A stretch of 64,000 nt of DNA from NCBI GenBank assembly GCA_004352715.1, contig SCFE01000093.1:831001-895000 (forward strand), in the 5' to 3' direction. This document shows positions 33,693 through 45,577 of this stretch, one piece after another. The translations under genes and the position numbers were made by a program. How positions within the stretch are numbered: position 1 is the first letter of the stretch; the number at the start of each line of letters is the position of its first letter. A model generated the notes under the pieces. That model was not told the origin of the DNA. It searched no databases and was given only the letters and a program-made list of their open reading frames with translations. The DNA is from Hofstenia miamia (lineage: Eukaryota > Xenacoelomorpha > Acoela).

Positions 33693-34772
33693 CCACGTAG
33701 TGAAGGTTGAATAGAAGAGGGGATTAATTCCAGTGGTGTATAATACACGTTCCAATTTCTTATTAAATGTAATTGATTTCGTTTTAACGAAAATACCATC
33801 GATATTGAGGTCAAATTTGCTCAAGTATACTAAATGTTAAACAAGCTAATTGGAAAACCGTTATATGTCGTGTCCATAAATTTGCGAGCTTATTAACAAA
33901 AAATGGCTTGGTAACAGAGTAGTCGGAATTAAGTTATGGTTTCCCACTGAGCTGATCTGACTTAATATGCCGCCTATGCCGTATTTCAATGACAAGCATA
34001 CTGCATATGCATCACTATGCCATCAGTGTTTCGACGATGCATATGCACAATTACTTGCACTTCCTCACAGAAGGAATTTACTTTATCTCCGACCTTCCTA
34101 AGAGTCAATTAGCAACTAGTGCTCAGAATGTGACTCATTCAAGCTCACTTGTTACCAGCCATGAAAAGTGTTTTTAATTCTTCCTTTTGTTAAAATTTGA
34201 GAAGTGCATACATTTGACACTTTTTGTATAACTTAATTATTTGTTAAAATAAAATATTTTACTCATTTAATATCGCAACGATCTAAAAAAATATAAAGCA
34301 GGATTATCTCGAAACAAAGCTAGAGTGTAAAAACAGCTTTCAAATGAAATTCTAAATAATTTATTCCTATTATTCAAGCAAATGTCACGTTAATTTCAAC
34401 AAATATTTTACAATGATAAATAATTCCACCTTCATGCTTACAAATATTTGAAAAATAAATATATTTTTATTCCTAACCTTATCAACTTCCCTAATGAAAT
34501 TGTGAATTGCAAACATCTGATTTTTTTCTAGTCGTTACAATTGACCCATGGCCCGACACATGGGTCAGGCAGTCAATTTGTGACCCGAGTTGTATTTGCA
34601 AATGTTTGACGAATTTACCATGAAGCAATGTCATTGTTATTACATTAACAACTATGATAATGTCAACTTTATAATCTTTCCCGCACCTCTTTACAACTAT
34701 AATTTAATATAATCACATTCCTCCCATTTTAACATATAAATTACACACTAATTTTTTTAAGCTTTGACAAAT
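33449..34772. repeat. Direct duplication, copy 1 of 2 (1,324 bp)
   Basis: Identical, as far as I compared, to 34774-36097 with a constant offset of 1,325 bases; a single N at 34773 separates the copies. It includes the right end of the piggyBac-like element and an imperfect inverted repeat (GACCCATG, complement 8 bases later) near 34545-34567. Its ORFs are short and unremarkable. The single-N joint points to two overlapping contig ends that were not merged. Confidence 0.92.
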
Positions 34773-34773
34773 N

Positions 34774-36097
34774 AATAATATATGCACTGAAATAAATACT
34801 AGACATTGAAGCACAGACGGTATACACACCTCAGTCTCGTAGTGCACTTGACCAACGTAAGGCAGCGTGGCAAGCAAACCGCTTCTGTAAATACTATCGT
34901 ACTTCACTTGTCTGCTAGCTTAACTGCATCTCTCAAGATACAAAGTGTTAGAAACGCTCAAATGCATTCACATTGCTTTTAATATGCAGTTTTATAATTT
35001 GTATCACGAGTGATACACCACGTAGTGAAGGTTGAATAGAAGAGGGGATTAATTCCAGTGGTGTATAATACACGTTCCAATTTCTTATTAAATGTAATTG
35101 ATTTCGTTTTAACGAAAATACCATCGATATTGAGGTCAAATTTGCTCAAGTATACTAAATGTTAAACAAGCTAATTGGAAAACCGTTATATGTCGTGTCC
35201 ATAAATTTGCGAGCTTATTAACAAAAAATGGCTTGGTAACAGAGTAGTCGGAATTAAGTTATGGTTTCCCACTGAGCTGATCTGACTTAATATGCCGCCT
35301 ATGCCGTATTTCAATGACAAGCATACTGCATATGCATCACTATGCCATCAGTGTTTCGACGATGCATATGCACAATTACTTGCACTTCCTCACAGAAGGA
35401 ATTTACTTTATCTCCGACCTTCCTAAGAGTCAATTAGCAACTAGTGCTCAGAATGTGACTCATTCAAGCTCACTTGTTACCAGCCATGAAAAGTGTTTTT
35501 AATTCTTCCTTTTGTTAAAATTTGAGAAGTGCATACATTTGACACTTTTTGTATAACTTAATTATTTGTTAAAATAAAATATTTTACTCATTTAATATCG
35601 CAACGATCTAAAAAAATATAAAGCAGGATTATCTCGAAACAAAGCTAGAGTGTAAAAACAGCTTTCAAATGAAATTCTAAATAATTTATTCCTATTATTC
35701 AAGCAAATGTCACGTTAATTTCAACAAATATTTTACAATGATAAATAATTCCACCTTCATGCTTACAAATATTTGAAAAATAAATATATTTTTATTCCTA
35801 ACCTTATCAACTTCCCTAATGAAATTGTGAATTGCAAACATCTGATTTTTTTCTAGTCGTTACAATTGACCCATGGCCCGACACATGGGTCAGGCAGTCA
35901 ATTTGTGACCCGAGTTGTATTTGCAAATGTTTGACGAATTTACCATGAAGCAATGTCATTGTTATTACATTAACAACTATGATAATGTCAACTTTATAAT
36001 CTTTCCCGCACCTCTTTACAACTATAATTTAATATAATCACATTCCTCCCATTTTAACATATAAATTACACACTAATTTTTTTAAGCTTTGACAAAT
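34774..36097. repeat. Direct duplication, copy 2 of 2
   Basis: Second copy of 33449-34772. Unlike the first, it continues into unique sequence (GTACGGCACC) after 36097, as expected if this contig is the genuine continuation. Confidence 0.92.
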
Positions 36098-37889
36098 GTA
36101 CGGCACCTTCATAATTATATAATTCTGCAGTAGATAGACTTAATATTTTTTAACCATATAGATCTTATTTTTCCAAAGACTTTTTTTGTTTGAAATTGCA
36201 CATAGCCGCTCGATGTATGTTGGACGGTTGCAGGCTATTGTTCACGCATTTGACTCAACTCAACAACCCTCTAGATGCACGTGAGCCCTCTACAGCTCAA
36301 CAGCAGAGGGCATCGGGTACTTAACTTGACCCGACCCGACCCGACCCAAAGTCGGGTCGGGTTCGGGAACATTAATTTGAATTTAGGTCAGGTTAGTTGA
36401 TCAATTTGCTTGTCGGGTCGGGTTGGGTACAGTTCTATTATTGAATATCCGTCATTGCTCCACAGGTTTATAGGAGCGCCTATCACCATTCCCTTTGCTC
36501 GAAGTCTTGTCAAGTTGTGTAGGTACGCTTCTAATGGATTCAAACCTCAACATGGGTTCATCTGAGAACTTGGGCGGAGAAATTTACAAAATGGTTTTTG
36601 ATATTTGATCTAATTCTAGTAGAAATAGAAAAAAATTCCTTTAGAACAGATAGAAACATAGGTTCACTGCTGATTTTATGACATCAACCAGCTTTCTCGT
36701 ACATGTCGAAGCTGAGATAAATCAACTTTGAAAAATGACCTCACGTGAAATTTGACTTCTGGTAGGAGGGTCAACTTATGGGTACGGGAACTAAAATACC
36801 ATAGAGGTTGTCCCTAATCTCAAGACAACTCTTAGCACTAGCCCTGGTTAAGTGTAAGTAAGGAAACATTTAATCATTGTAACTCCACTTAATATTTTTG
36901 TTATTGTAGATTATAGTTTATCACTTTTGTAAAAAATATAACATGTATGTACATTGTACACTACACATTGCTTTTAAAGCTTATATTAAATACACATCAA
37001 GAGAAGTAATACAATACGACTTAGTTGGATTTCAAAACATAACGTATACAAACTACCACCACTATTAAGATATTTGACTGGGTATGAAATGAACCTTAAT
37101 AATCTAATGCATATGTTATTTTGAGCCCGCTTATTCCAAAATAATTACAATTATTTATTATTCATTTGAATATCAGAACAATCTTGTTATGTCGTATATT
37201 TCCTTCTTTTACAGTGTTCTAAATGTCTTCTATATTCAGAAGATGATACACTGATTGCTTTTTTACATACGAAATAAATTTTAGGCTTGCTGTTGTGTGA
37301 GTTTTTTCACACAACAACCAACACAACACAATAGAGTCATGAATCTATTCATAAGATATCCACTAAAAAAATAAGCTCAAGAATACTAAAGCAACGACAT
37401 TCTTCTTACACCAAAATATACTCTGCCAATTAGAGTCCTACGAGTCTCAGACCAAAAAACCAACCACGGTACAGAACCAATTTGAAATAACATTTATTTT
37501 CTTTTATATTTGCAATTTTATTATGTTTGTAATATTTCTAATTTAGTATCCAATTTAGTTACTAATGGCTAATTTCAGTACATTTAATTTCATTACGGGG
37601 TCCAGAAATAGGTGTATGGGAACAAAACTCATAAAACGGGGCCGGGAGTAAGAATTAAAAATTGACCAATGTATGAGAGTGGGTATGAAAATCGGTGGTA
37701 CGCAGGTCTCTATTTTCAATATAGTTACAGTTAGAAAAGTTAGTCATCAGGCATTCGATCCCTAAATTGTTGCATGAATTGCAATATACTCTCGGTTTTG
37801 GCTGAGATATGAAATTCCCAATCGAGTTTAAATCGGGTTAATGATAATATTTCCTAAATATTTTAGAGTAGTTCATATTGAAATGAAAC
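36098..37889. other. Non-coding intergenic DNA with GACCC-rich patch
   Basis: At 36325-36370 and 36410-36430 there are short tandem GACCC/GGGTC motifs in both orientations around a 60-bp centre, resembling subterminal arrays of a hAT-type MITE, but clean termini and a target duplication could not be fixed. A hairpin with arms GTTGTGTGA and its complement lies near 37294-37318. No gene seen. Confidence 0.4.
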
Positions 37890-38126
37890 TCACATACATG
37901 TAAATGATATTTTATTAGTATTTTTAAAATGAATCGAATCTAGGATATTTATCGAAGATTGATTCACTACTCCCAGATCGGAATTTAGTAATTCTAACGC
38001 CTCAGCTGTTACTGGATCAAAGCTTGAACGATGGTCTTTAACAGTTAGTCTTGAGGAGATAAAGTCTCTCTCTGATTGACCACCACACGTTTGGGCTAAA
38101 TGAAATTGAAGTGCAAGCATATACAA
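37890..38126 (-). pseudogene. hAT transposase C-terminal (dimerisation) fragment
   Basis: 78 open codons reading LALQFHLAQTCGGQSERDFI, SSRLTVKDHRSSFDP and EALELLNSDLGVV. This follows the hATC pattern (SER.FS..G.....RRS.L.P.....L..L..NL) of hAT transposases, which mediates multimerisation. The catalytic region is not visible upstream. A remnant by position and length. Confidence 0.6.
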
Positions 38127-38407
38127 TTTATTATATATGCATTTTCAAGAAAGCAATAGGATGTCATTAGTAACGGAAATATCACAATCCTAGTAGTTTG
38201 CGAGCTCATTTCGCAAATCACAATTTGCGATACTATGTGACGACCGGTTTATTCTAGAATCTATCTTGGAATAAGTCACCATTAACATTCAATCCAGAAT
38301 AATAACAAATGCGTTTGTGAGCAGAGGTGTTCACAGCTTCATGCATATGATGCATAAACCCACTTATCAATATCTAAAATAAGGAATGTTTAAATTTTTT
38401 TTCCTCT
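38127..38407. other. Non-coding spacer
   Basis: No coding signal; contains a small palindrome (TCGCAAAT, complement after four bases, 38211-38230). Confidence 0.4.
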
Positions 38408-38727
38408 GATGTGTCAACAGGAAAAAAACTCAAATGTATGAAAGTAGGATCCAAAAATATCATTTTGGCTCGAATTTATGTTGAGTAACTCCACCTGACC
38501 TGAACTTTTCCAGAACCACCCCCGGACTGGACCGACCCGATTTTCTCTCTGATGTAAACATCTGCCTTAATTTATTTATATTGTACTATTATTTCTTTCT
38601 GACCCTATTCTACATTAGTGTTCTTATTGAATTTTTCGCACTCTAAGTAGATATTCTTCTATTCTATTCTATTTTAAAGAAAAGTAAACATAAAAAACTT
38701 AAAATTCATAAACGCTATAAGCGAATG
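38408..38727 (+). repeat. Dispersed repeat, copy 2
   Basis: Second copy of the family described at 13004-13337, with the same start (GATGTGTCAACA), the same pentamer array position (ATTCT at about 38658-38672) and the same end. Clear divergence between the copies shows an old dispersed family rather than an assembly duplicate. Confidence 0.75.
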
Positions 38728-39895
38728 TACACATTCGCAAATTTATTAAGCGATTAATTTAATGGTTTACATGCATATGAATTTTACTTAATTATGAACC
38801 ACTTTAAGTTATTTAGGAAAAATAATTATCTTCAACCTTATTTCAACCCCTTTATAATCGAACTTCCCAGGAGAACCAGAGCAAGTCCCGTTTCACAACG
38901 TGCTGTATATGTGTTGACTGAGAAATAAGAAATAAGAATAATTTATTGCTAAGACTATGAGATGGAAATGAACGACTTGAGATATTAAAATTTTTTACAT
39001 TTTCACATCACAACCTAGCAGTATATTTCATAAATATGATGAGAAAAAGTTTATTGTCAATCTAAGTAATGTTACTTGGGACATAATATTCACCATGCAT
39101 GATGCAAATTATATGATTATAGATTAATTATAAGACATCTGAAGTATTATCTTAATAAAAAATGTAAATTTGCAAAGATTGCTTATCCTAGTAGATTGTA
39201 AATAATCAAAACAATTATTTAGAACTAAGAAGAAAACATTAAATTTGCAAATATTATATAAAAATGTGTAAAGCCATAAATTTGAAAATATAGCTATTAA
39301 ATATAGCACTCCCATGAATTTTTTGGTATTAAAAGTTTTTCTTTAATTCTTTTTGAATTCAACCAGCCTATGAATTGAAATTAACATGGTAATGAGTGGA
39401 ATATTTTAACAAATGCAATAACAATGTTGAGTTGAAATAGTTGTCTAGGCCAGGGAATAAAATTCCATATCCATTTTTCTATGTAGGAATTTAATATGGG
39501 TGCCAAGTAGAATAACTGAAAATGGAAAGAAATTCAATATGGTATATAGAAATTAATAAGTTCCAACGACTTTGTCCTACTATTAAGCCAAAACTAATCA
39601 TTGCCTGCGCTTGTCGCAATTATTTTTTAATTCGTTCAAAACTGCTGTTAGACTAAACGTGTTTGATATTTAAAAGCACAAATTGTATGTAACTCAAGAA
39701 ATAAACACATCACATTGAAACAAAATAATGACCACAAAATATATCTATTCAAAATATAATGGCGGCCATGCACAATCCATGTGTAGAAGTCAGAACTATA
39801 GAACTAGTATATTTCATAATACGTGATAAAAAATTATTGCCATTGCTTACCAGGGCGAATGTTGATAATACTTACACGGTATTTCATAAGAAACA
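38728..39895. other. Non-coding intergenic DNA
   Basis: AT-rich, nothing recognised. Confidence 0.45.
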
Positions 39896-40215
39896 CTGTT
39901 GAGGCCCTCTCTATTTTCACTTTTTATAAATTATATCAATAAAGCTGTGAATGGACATTGTACTTTTATTCAATGCACAGATGACACTTGCTTGTTTAAA
40001 ATGATATATTACTAGATGCATTGATTTATGATTTAGAAACTACTTTCAAAATATGCCATCGTTTTGGCATATTGTATTTTATTGGCATATGTAATAGTGT
40101 TGAGTCAGGTCAAGATTTTGAAATCAGGTTTATCAGAATTAATCATTTATATGTCACTATGTATTACGAATCCGTGTTGATAGAGAAAAAATGCATGTCA
40201 TATGTCTTAGATTAA
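39896..40215 (+). pseudogene. LINE reverse transcriptase fragment (YADD region)
   Basis: Plus-strand reading LRPSLFSLFINYINKAV, then CTFIQCTDDTCLF corresponds to the GPLLF.L(Y/F)INDI...... (Y)ADDT box of LINE RTs, with Tyr-Ala changed to Cys-Thr, so the active site is degraded. The sequence up to 40215 stays partly open but diverges. No other RT motif is preserved. Confidence 0.55.
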
Positions 40216-40477
40216 GAATTAATTGAATTTCAAAATTCCATTCCATGCTGTTTTCTATTTCGATTAATGTAATCGGAATTCCCTATTCACGTTTTTAACG
40301 CAATGCGAAAGATTTTTTGCTTTGCTTAGATATTGCTTGTACATGGTAGTAACAATCTCAAACTAAGGACGAGCTGGGATTGTAGATATCCTACTACTAC
40401 TACATAGAATATTCCTTACATCAGATGAACGGATATCTTAAGATTCTCCCCTAAGAAATATAGTTCATCTATGTAGC

Positions 40478-40990
40478 ATGAATTTAGACTTGGAGTGTTG
40501 CAAATCTAGGCTTGCACTGGCAGTCTGGATGATAAATCCCAAATTCATTTGGGAAGCCATTCTGAACTTCGATGATATACCTCTACAAACTGAAGACCTT
40601 CCTACAGTAGAACGAGAAGATGACTGTAAAGAGAAGGGATTGAGGATGAAGCTCAAGAATATGCCAATCCAAGCAGTGAATCAAGAGAGGACGACCCCAG
40701 CGTATAAGAAAACCACCCCAGTTTTTTAGATGTCCTATTGATTCTCTTGACTGAAGAGTTGAAGGGAAGGATGTTGCATTGGTATTAACCATTACACATT
40801 ATATTTACGCTGCAACCTGCAACGAATGCTTGGTCGGGTAGTTCAGGAGATCGGTGCTTGTCAAACATACCTTTTATTGATTGTACATTATATAAATCAC
40901 TGTAACTTTACAGTTCATAATAAAATATTAATTAACTATCTTACAAGATTTCCGTTATCGTACTTGGGCTAATGCTAACCCTATTTCCTA
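40478..40990 (+). pseudogene. Possible LTR-retrotransposon 3' end (integrase tail, PPT, LTR start)
   Basis: An 83-codon open segment rich in acidic residues is followed in another frame by GRPQRIRKPPQFFRCPIDSLD (21 residues in sequence; the key part is RxxRIRKPPxF), the basic pattern that ends many Ty3/gypsy pol proteins. Some 20 bases further is a purine run GAAGGGAAGGA and then TGTTGC, which fits a polypurine tract and LTR start; AATAAA occurs near 40919. No upstream integrase core was found, so this remains tentative. Confidence 0.35.
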
Positions 40991-41159
40991 CATTATGTTT
41001 TCTTAGGATTCATTAAGAACGTCTGTTAGTAATGTTTACGGAAAAGTTATTTGCTTGTTCAACAGCAAGTGTTATTTTAGTTTCAACTTTAGTAAACAAT
41101 ATATAAGTAATGCTTTGCTTTACCCACGACCTGCAGGTTTCCTTATTTTTATATGTATT

Positions 41160-42818
41160 ATGACTTCGCAACCTTATCACCCATTCGAAAATGAAGATGA
41201 AATAGGAGACTTGCCGTTTACTATAGAACCTATCAACGCTGACAATGAAGATGAACCAGATTTCAAAAAATTTGATGACTTTAGGAAAATATTTACTTTT
41301 GAAAATTTTGGTGTTATTTTAGTCCCTGCACTAGCGATAAGTATCAACAATCTTATAAATATGATCTATTATCAATTTTTCGTTATGTATCTCGGCGCTT
41401 CTGGCAATCTTCACAGTATATCATCTGGAGTGTTTGCTCTAATTGAAGTATTTGATGTTTTCATTGCTATTTTGAGTGATAGCGTCCCTTTCTTTGGTAG
41501 ACGACGAAAACCATACCAGATCGTTGGCTGGTGTGGATATATACTGACGTGTTTTGTGCTTATAATCGTACCTGTTCCGGAGCCACGTAACATATTCAGC
41601 AATGCATCAAACGCCACGTGTGAAATGAAGTACAAGCAAAGATTACAGCATCCCAACTTTAGAGACTTTGATACTTATTTTAATTGGGATATTTTTTATG
41701 TAATTATGCTTGCTATACTACCAGTGTTTATAAATGCAATAGGCGTTACATCAAATGGTCTCATAGTGGAATGGACCCAGAGATCAAAACCTGAAGATAG
41801 AGGCAAACATCAAACCTGTGTTGTTTTACTTATGAATATTTTTAATACAATAAATTCATGTATTCTTGGTTTTGGATTCAATTGGTATAAATATGCTGGA
41901 CCTTGGTGTCATGGAATTAGCATAGAGACAATATTTTGGCTGCTATTTGGACTTGGCTGTGTGGGACTGTTTTCGACAATATTTATGATTACAGAAAAAA
42001 AGCGGAGGGATTTGGTTTCAAGAAAACTTCAATTTTTTAAAATGTATTGGAAAGCGATGCAGATGACGTCATTTCAAAAACTTCTAATTTTTATATTTTT
42101 CTCTTCAGGTTTTCAATTGATGTCATCCCCAGCTGATTCAATGATTGTAGAATATTGGGTTCATATGGAATCCTTAACGACAACAATTTCCACAATTCTT
42201 TCGGAACTTTTCTCAGCAGTCGCAATGGGGGTGTTCTTTGTTTACTTAGTTAACGGCAATTGGCGGGTAGTGCTTCTTGGTTCTCAAACTGCTTTTACAG
42301 TCATTAATTTTACTCTGACAAATTTAGCAATATTTAATATTCTTCGAAATCAGTATATCTATTCACCAGATAGCATTTTCAAGAGCTTGAATCTAAATCT
42401 GTTTATTGTTTTGTACATGATATTTGCTGCTGAGTACACTGAGGATAACCTTGAAGCAAGTTTTATCACATGCCTTCAATGGACATTGAGTACAGGTTCG
42501 TCGTTTTTCGGCAACCTTGCTGTATTCATTGCAGCCCCATTTAACGTTAGCAGCAGTAAACGATATCTTAGTGATAAGTTCGGTGATCAATTAGTAGTGG
42601 CAACACAGAGTTGGTTGTTCAACATTTTCAATCTTGGAGGCTTGATTTTGGTGATTAACTTAATGCCCAAGAATAAGGCCCATTGTACATATTTAAGAAA
42701 CACATCAGAACAATCAACCAACCGCGCGATTCTATTGTTTGCTGGTTTATTACTGTTTACTCTTGTTAATGTAGGAATAACAATAGCAATGCCCTGGATT
42801 CAAAAATCACTCGGGTGA
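41160..42818 (+). CDS. BT1/FBT-type (folate-biopterin transporter family) membrane protein
   Basis: Single-exon ORF of 552 codons from ATG at 41160 (the frame is open further up, but the first ATG is here). A 50-residue acidic cytosolic N-terminus is followed by about 12 hydrophobic segments. Family-type signatures are ILSDSVPFFGRRRKPYQIVGW near residue 105 (21 residues; core D-x-x-P-F-F-G-R-R-R-K-P-Y), IVEWTQRSKPEDRGKHQT near 203, and MSSPADSMIVEYWVHMESL near 320. In the BT1 family the first is the loop 2-3 motif of a major-facilitator fold, and proteins with this layout (EYxQREPExxRGxxQT, SP....YWV) are known to me chiefly from oomycetes and kinetoplastids. Likely role: import of a pterin, folate or related small molecule across a membrane; the substrate is inferred only. 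No introns, unlike the dynein gene, and flanked by transposon remnants. Confidence 0.75.
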   Translation: MTSQPYHPFENEDEIGDLPFTIEPINADNEDEPDFKKFDDFRKIFTFENFGVILVPALAISINNLINMIYYQFFVMYLGASGNLHSISSGVFALIEVFDVFIAILSDSVPFFGRRRKPYQIVGWCGYILTCFVLIIVPVPEPRNIFSNASNATCEMKYKQRLQHPNFRDFDTYFNWDIFYVIMLAILPVFINAIGVTSNGLIVEWTQRSKPEDRGKHQTCVVLLMNIFNTINSCILGFGFNWYKYAGPWCHGISIETIFWLLFGLGCVGLFSTIFMITEKKRRDLVSRKLQFFKMYWKAMQMTSFQKLLIFIFFSSGFQLMSSPADSMIVEYWVHMESLTTTISTILSELFSAVAMGVFFVYLVNGNWRVVLLGSQTAFTVINFTLTNLAIFNILRNQYIYSPDSIFKSLNLNLFIVLYMIFAAEYTEDNLEASFITCLQWTLSTGSSFFGNLAVFIAAPFNVSSSKRYLSDKFGDQLVVATQSWLFNIFNLGGLILVINLMPKNKAHCTYLRNTSEQSTNRAILLFAGLLLFTLVNVGITIAMPWIQKSLG

Positions 42819-42854
42819 AGAAATTATCTTTAAATTATGCTGAAAAGACATTTC

Positions 42855-43890
42855 TTTTTTATTTATAATGTGATATATTCAAAAAATTATTGGGAGTTTT
42901 TAAAATATGCTCTATTACTTGTCCAATGCAGATATTGTCCAGTTCATAAAAATGTTTTTTGAATTTGCAATTCAGATGTTCTATAAAATTACAGTCTGCA
43001 TATAAAGTACAGGAAGGCATCAAGGCCCATGGTCTCCAATACATATTTGCAGGGTTCACCGATAACCTACGCTCAGATAATGCGACGAAAGGGAAAACCT
43101 CCAGCATATAATTCATTAAGTCTCTCAAGTTGTCACACTGACCTGAATTGCTATTTTCTTAAAGATATCCATCCGTACATACTTCACATGAGAAATTAAT
43201 CAGAAATATTATCAATAAGATATCGAAAGATAGTAACTAATAATGATTAGCTATCATTGTCAGACTAAATTTTTATAATATCCTTCGTACAGTGTTAATT
43301 TTTTATCTGCCAAATATAACCGGCATCATTGGCCGTTTTTCCCCTGGAGAAGATATTAGGGCCCACCCTTATGATACCCCAAAATTTTATTTTAAGAATA
43401 CATGCAGTAAGTATTATTTTCTAAGTGTAAGAATATAAATATGAATGTTAAAAGCTATTAATAATTATAACCATCCGACAATTTTATCTACAAATATGAT
43501 AGTAGAATCCGACTTAGTTAACTAAGGCCTTGTTATTTACCTGTACCTCATGTAGATTCTACTCTGTTTGGAATTACCAATGATTATTTATCAATTTAAG
43601 CAATCTTAATATGTTATACGATGATTGTGGTACGAAAAAGTAAAGCACATTCTTAAATTGATATCATATATGTAAATTCAATATTGATGCCATGTTTGCT
43701 AAATTCCATCAGCACATAAGGAATACCATATTCATTTTCTAGAAATTTGATAAGGTTAACATGAATGAATATGCGTATATTTTATCAATAGTTTGCAAAA
43801 TCCAGCTTTTGTTAAAACATTAATTTGAAATCTGTCAATAATTTTTTTCCTTTGTGAATGCTATCAGTTTCTCGCATTGCATTTAGGAAC
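42855..43890. repeat. Duplicated 3' flank of transporter, copy 1
   Basis: Repeated at 43902-44937 with a constant offset of 1,047. Copies differ by a few substitutions, for example TATGCGTATATTTTATCAAT (copy 1) against TATACGTATATTTGATCCAT. Ends at an 11-N gap. No gene; the 89-codon minus-strand ORF is present in both copies and has no motif. Confidence 0.93.
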
Positions 43891-43901
43891 NNNNNNNNNN
43901 N

Positions 43902-44937
43902 TTTTTTATTTATAATGTGATATATTCAAAAAATTATTGGGAGTTTTTAAAATATGCTCTATTACTTGTCCAATGCAGATATTGTCCAGTTCATAAAAAT
44001 GTTTTTTGAATTTGCAATTCAGATGTTCTATAAAATTACAGTCTGCATATAAAGTACAGGAAGGCATCAAGGCCCATGGTCTCCAATACATATTTGCAGG
44101 GTTCACCGATAACCTACGCTCAGATAATGCGACGAAAGGGAAAACCTCCAGCATATAATTCATTAAGTCTCTCAAGTTGTCACACTGACCTGAATTGCTA
44201 TTTTCTTAAAGATATCCATCCGTACATACTTCACATGAGAAATTAATCAGAAATATTATCAATAAGATATCGAAAGATAGTAACTAATAATGATTAGCTA
44301 TCATTGTCAGACTAAATTTTTATAATATCCTTCGTACAGTGTTAATTTTTTATCTGCCAAATATAACCGGCATCATTGGCCGTTTTTCCCCTGGAGAAGA
44401 TATTAGGGCCCACCCTTATGATACCCCAAAATTTTATTTTAAGAATACATGCAGTAAGTATTATTTTCTAAGTGTAAGAATATAAATATGAATGTTAAAA
44501 GCTATTAATAATTATAACCATCCGACAATTTTATCTACAAATATGATAGTAGAATCCGACTTAGTTAACTAAGGCCTTGTTATTTACCTGTACCTCATGT
44601 AGATTCTACTCTGTTTGGAATTACCAATGATTATTTATCAATTTAAGCAATCTTAATATGTTATACGATGATTGTGGTACGAAAAAGTCAAGCACATTCT
44701 TAAATTGATATCATATATGTAAATTCAATATTGATGCCATGTTTGCTAAATTCCATCAGCACATAAGGAATACCATATTCATTTTCTAGAAATTTGATAA
44801 GGTTAACATGAATGAATATACGTATATTTGATCCATAGTTTGCAAAATCCAGCTTTTGTTAAAACATTAATTTTAAATCTGTCAATAATTTTTTTCCTTT
44901 GTGAATGCTATCAGTTTCTCGCATTGCATTTAGGAAC
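43902..44937. repeat. Duplicated flank, copy 2
   Basis: Second copy; it extends 40 bases further (to 44977) before a single N. The small number of substitutions relative to copy 1 is what allelic haplotypes would show. Confidence 0.93.
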
Positions 44938-44978
44938 GTAATCCATAACTCCGATAGTTAAGCTCTTGCCACAATTGN

Positions 44979-45577
44979 GCCGTTTTTCCCCTGGAGAAGA
45001 TATTAGGGCCCACCCTTATGATACCCCAAAATTTTATTTTAAGAATACATGCAGTAAGTATTATTTTCTAAGTGTAAGAATATAAATATGAATGTTAAAA
45101 GCTATTAATAATTATAACCATCCGACAATTTTATCTACAAATATGATAGTAGAATCCGACTTAGTTAACTAAGGCCTTGTTATTTACCTGTACCTCATGT
45201 AGATTCTACTCTGTTTGGAATTACCAATGATTATTTATCAATTTAAGCAATCTTAATATGTTATACGATGATTGTGGTACGAAAAAGTAAAGCACATTCT
45301 TAAATTGATATCATATATGTAAATTCAATATTGATGCCATGTTTGCTAAATTCCATCAGCACATAAGGAATACCATATTCATTTTCTAGAAATTTGATAA
45401 GGTTAACATGAATGAATATACGTATATTTGATCCATAGTTTGCAAAATCCAGCTTTTGTTAAAACATTAATTTTAAATCTGTCAATAATTTTTTTCCTTT
45501 GTGAATGCTATCAGTTTCTCGCATTGCATTTAGGAACTTAATCCAAAACTCCGATAGTTAAGCTCTTGCCACAATTG
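44979..45577. repeat. Duplicated flank, copy 3 (partial)
   Basis: Repeats 44379-44977 at an offset of 600 and then continues into unique sequence. It shares the TATACGTATATTTGATCCAT variant with copy 2 but has GTAAAGC where copy 2 has GTCAAGC. Confidence 0.93.

Larger units (their letters stand above)
31099..33706 (-). mobile_element. Decayed piggyBac-like transposon
   Basis: The ends CCCTTCACTGCGCA and, inverted, CCTTCACTACGTGG enclose a 2.6-kb segment. The tetramers outside the ends are CTAA and TTGA, each one base from the TTAA target of piggyBac. Near each end lie two copies of an 18-bp palindrome TGTATCA-N4-TGATACA (31220, 31273, 33275, 33675). The interior minus strand carries a broken transposase. 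The right end lies inside the duplicated 33449-34772 block. Confidence 0.72.

Noticed and set aside
33394-35502. Repeated small ORFs in the 33-36 kb blocks
   Set aside because: Copies created by the 1,324-bp duplication; no motifs.
42859-44175. Two identical 89-codon minus-strand ORFs as a gene family
   Set aside because: They are the same sequence seen twice because of the duplicated contig ends.
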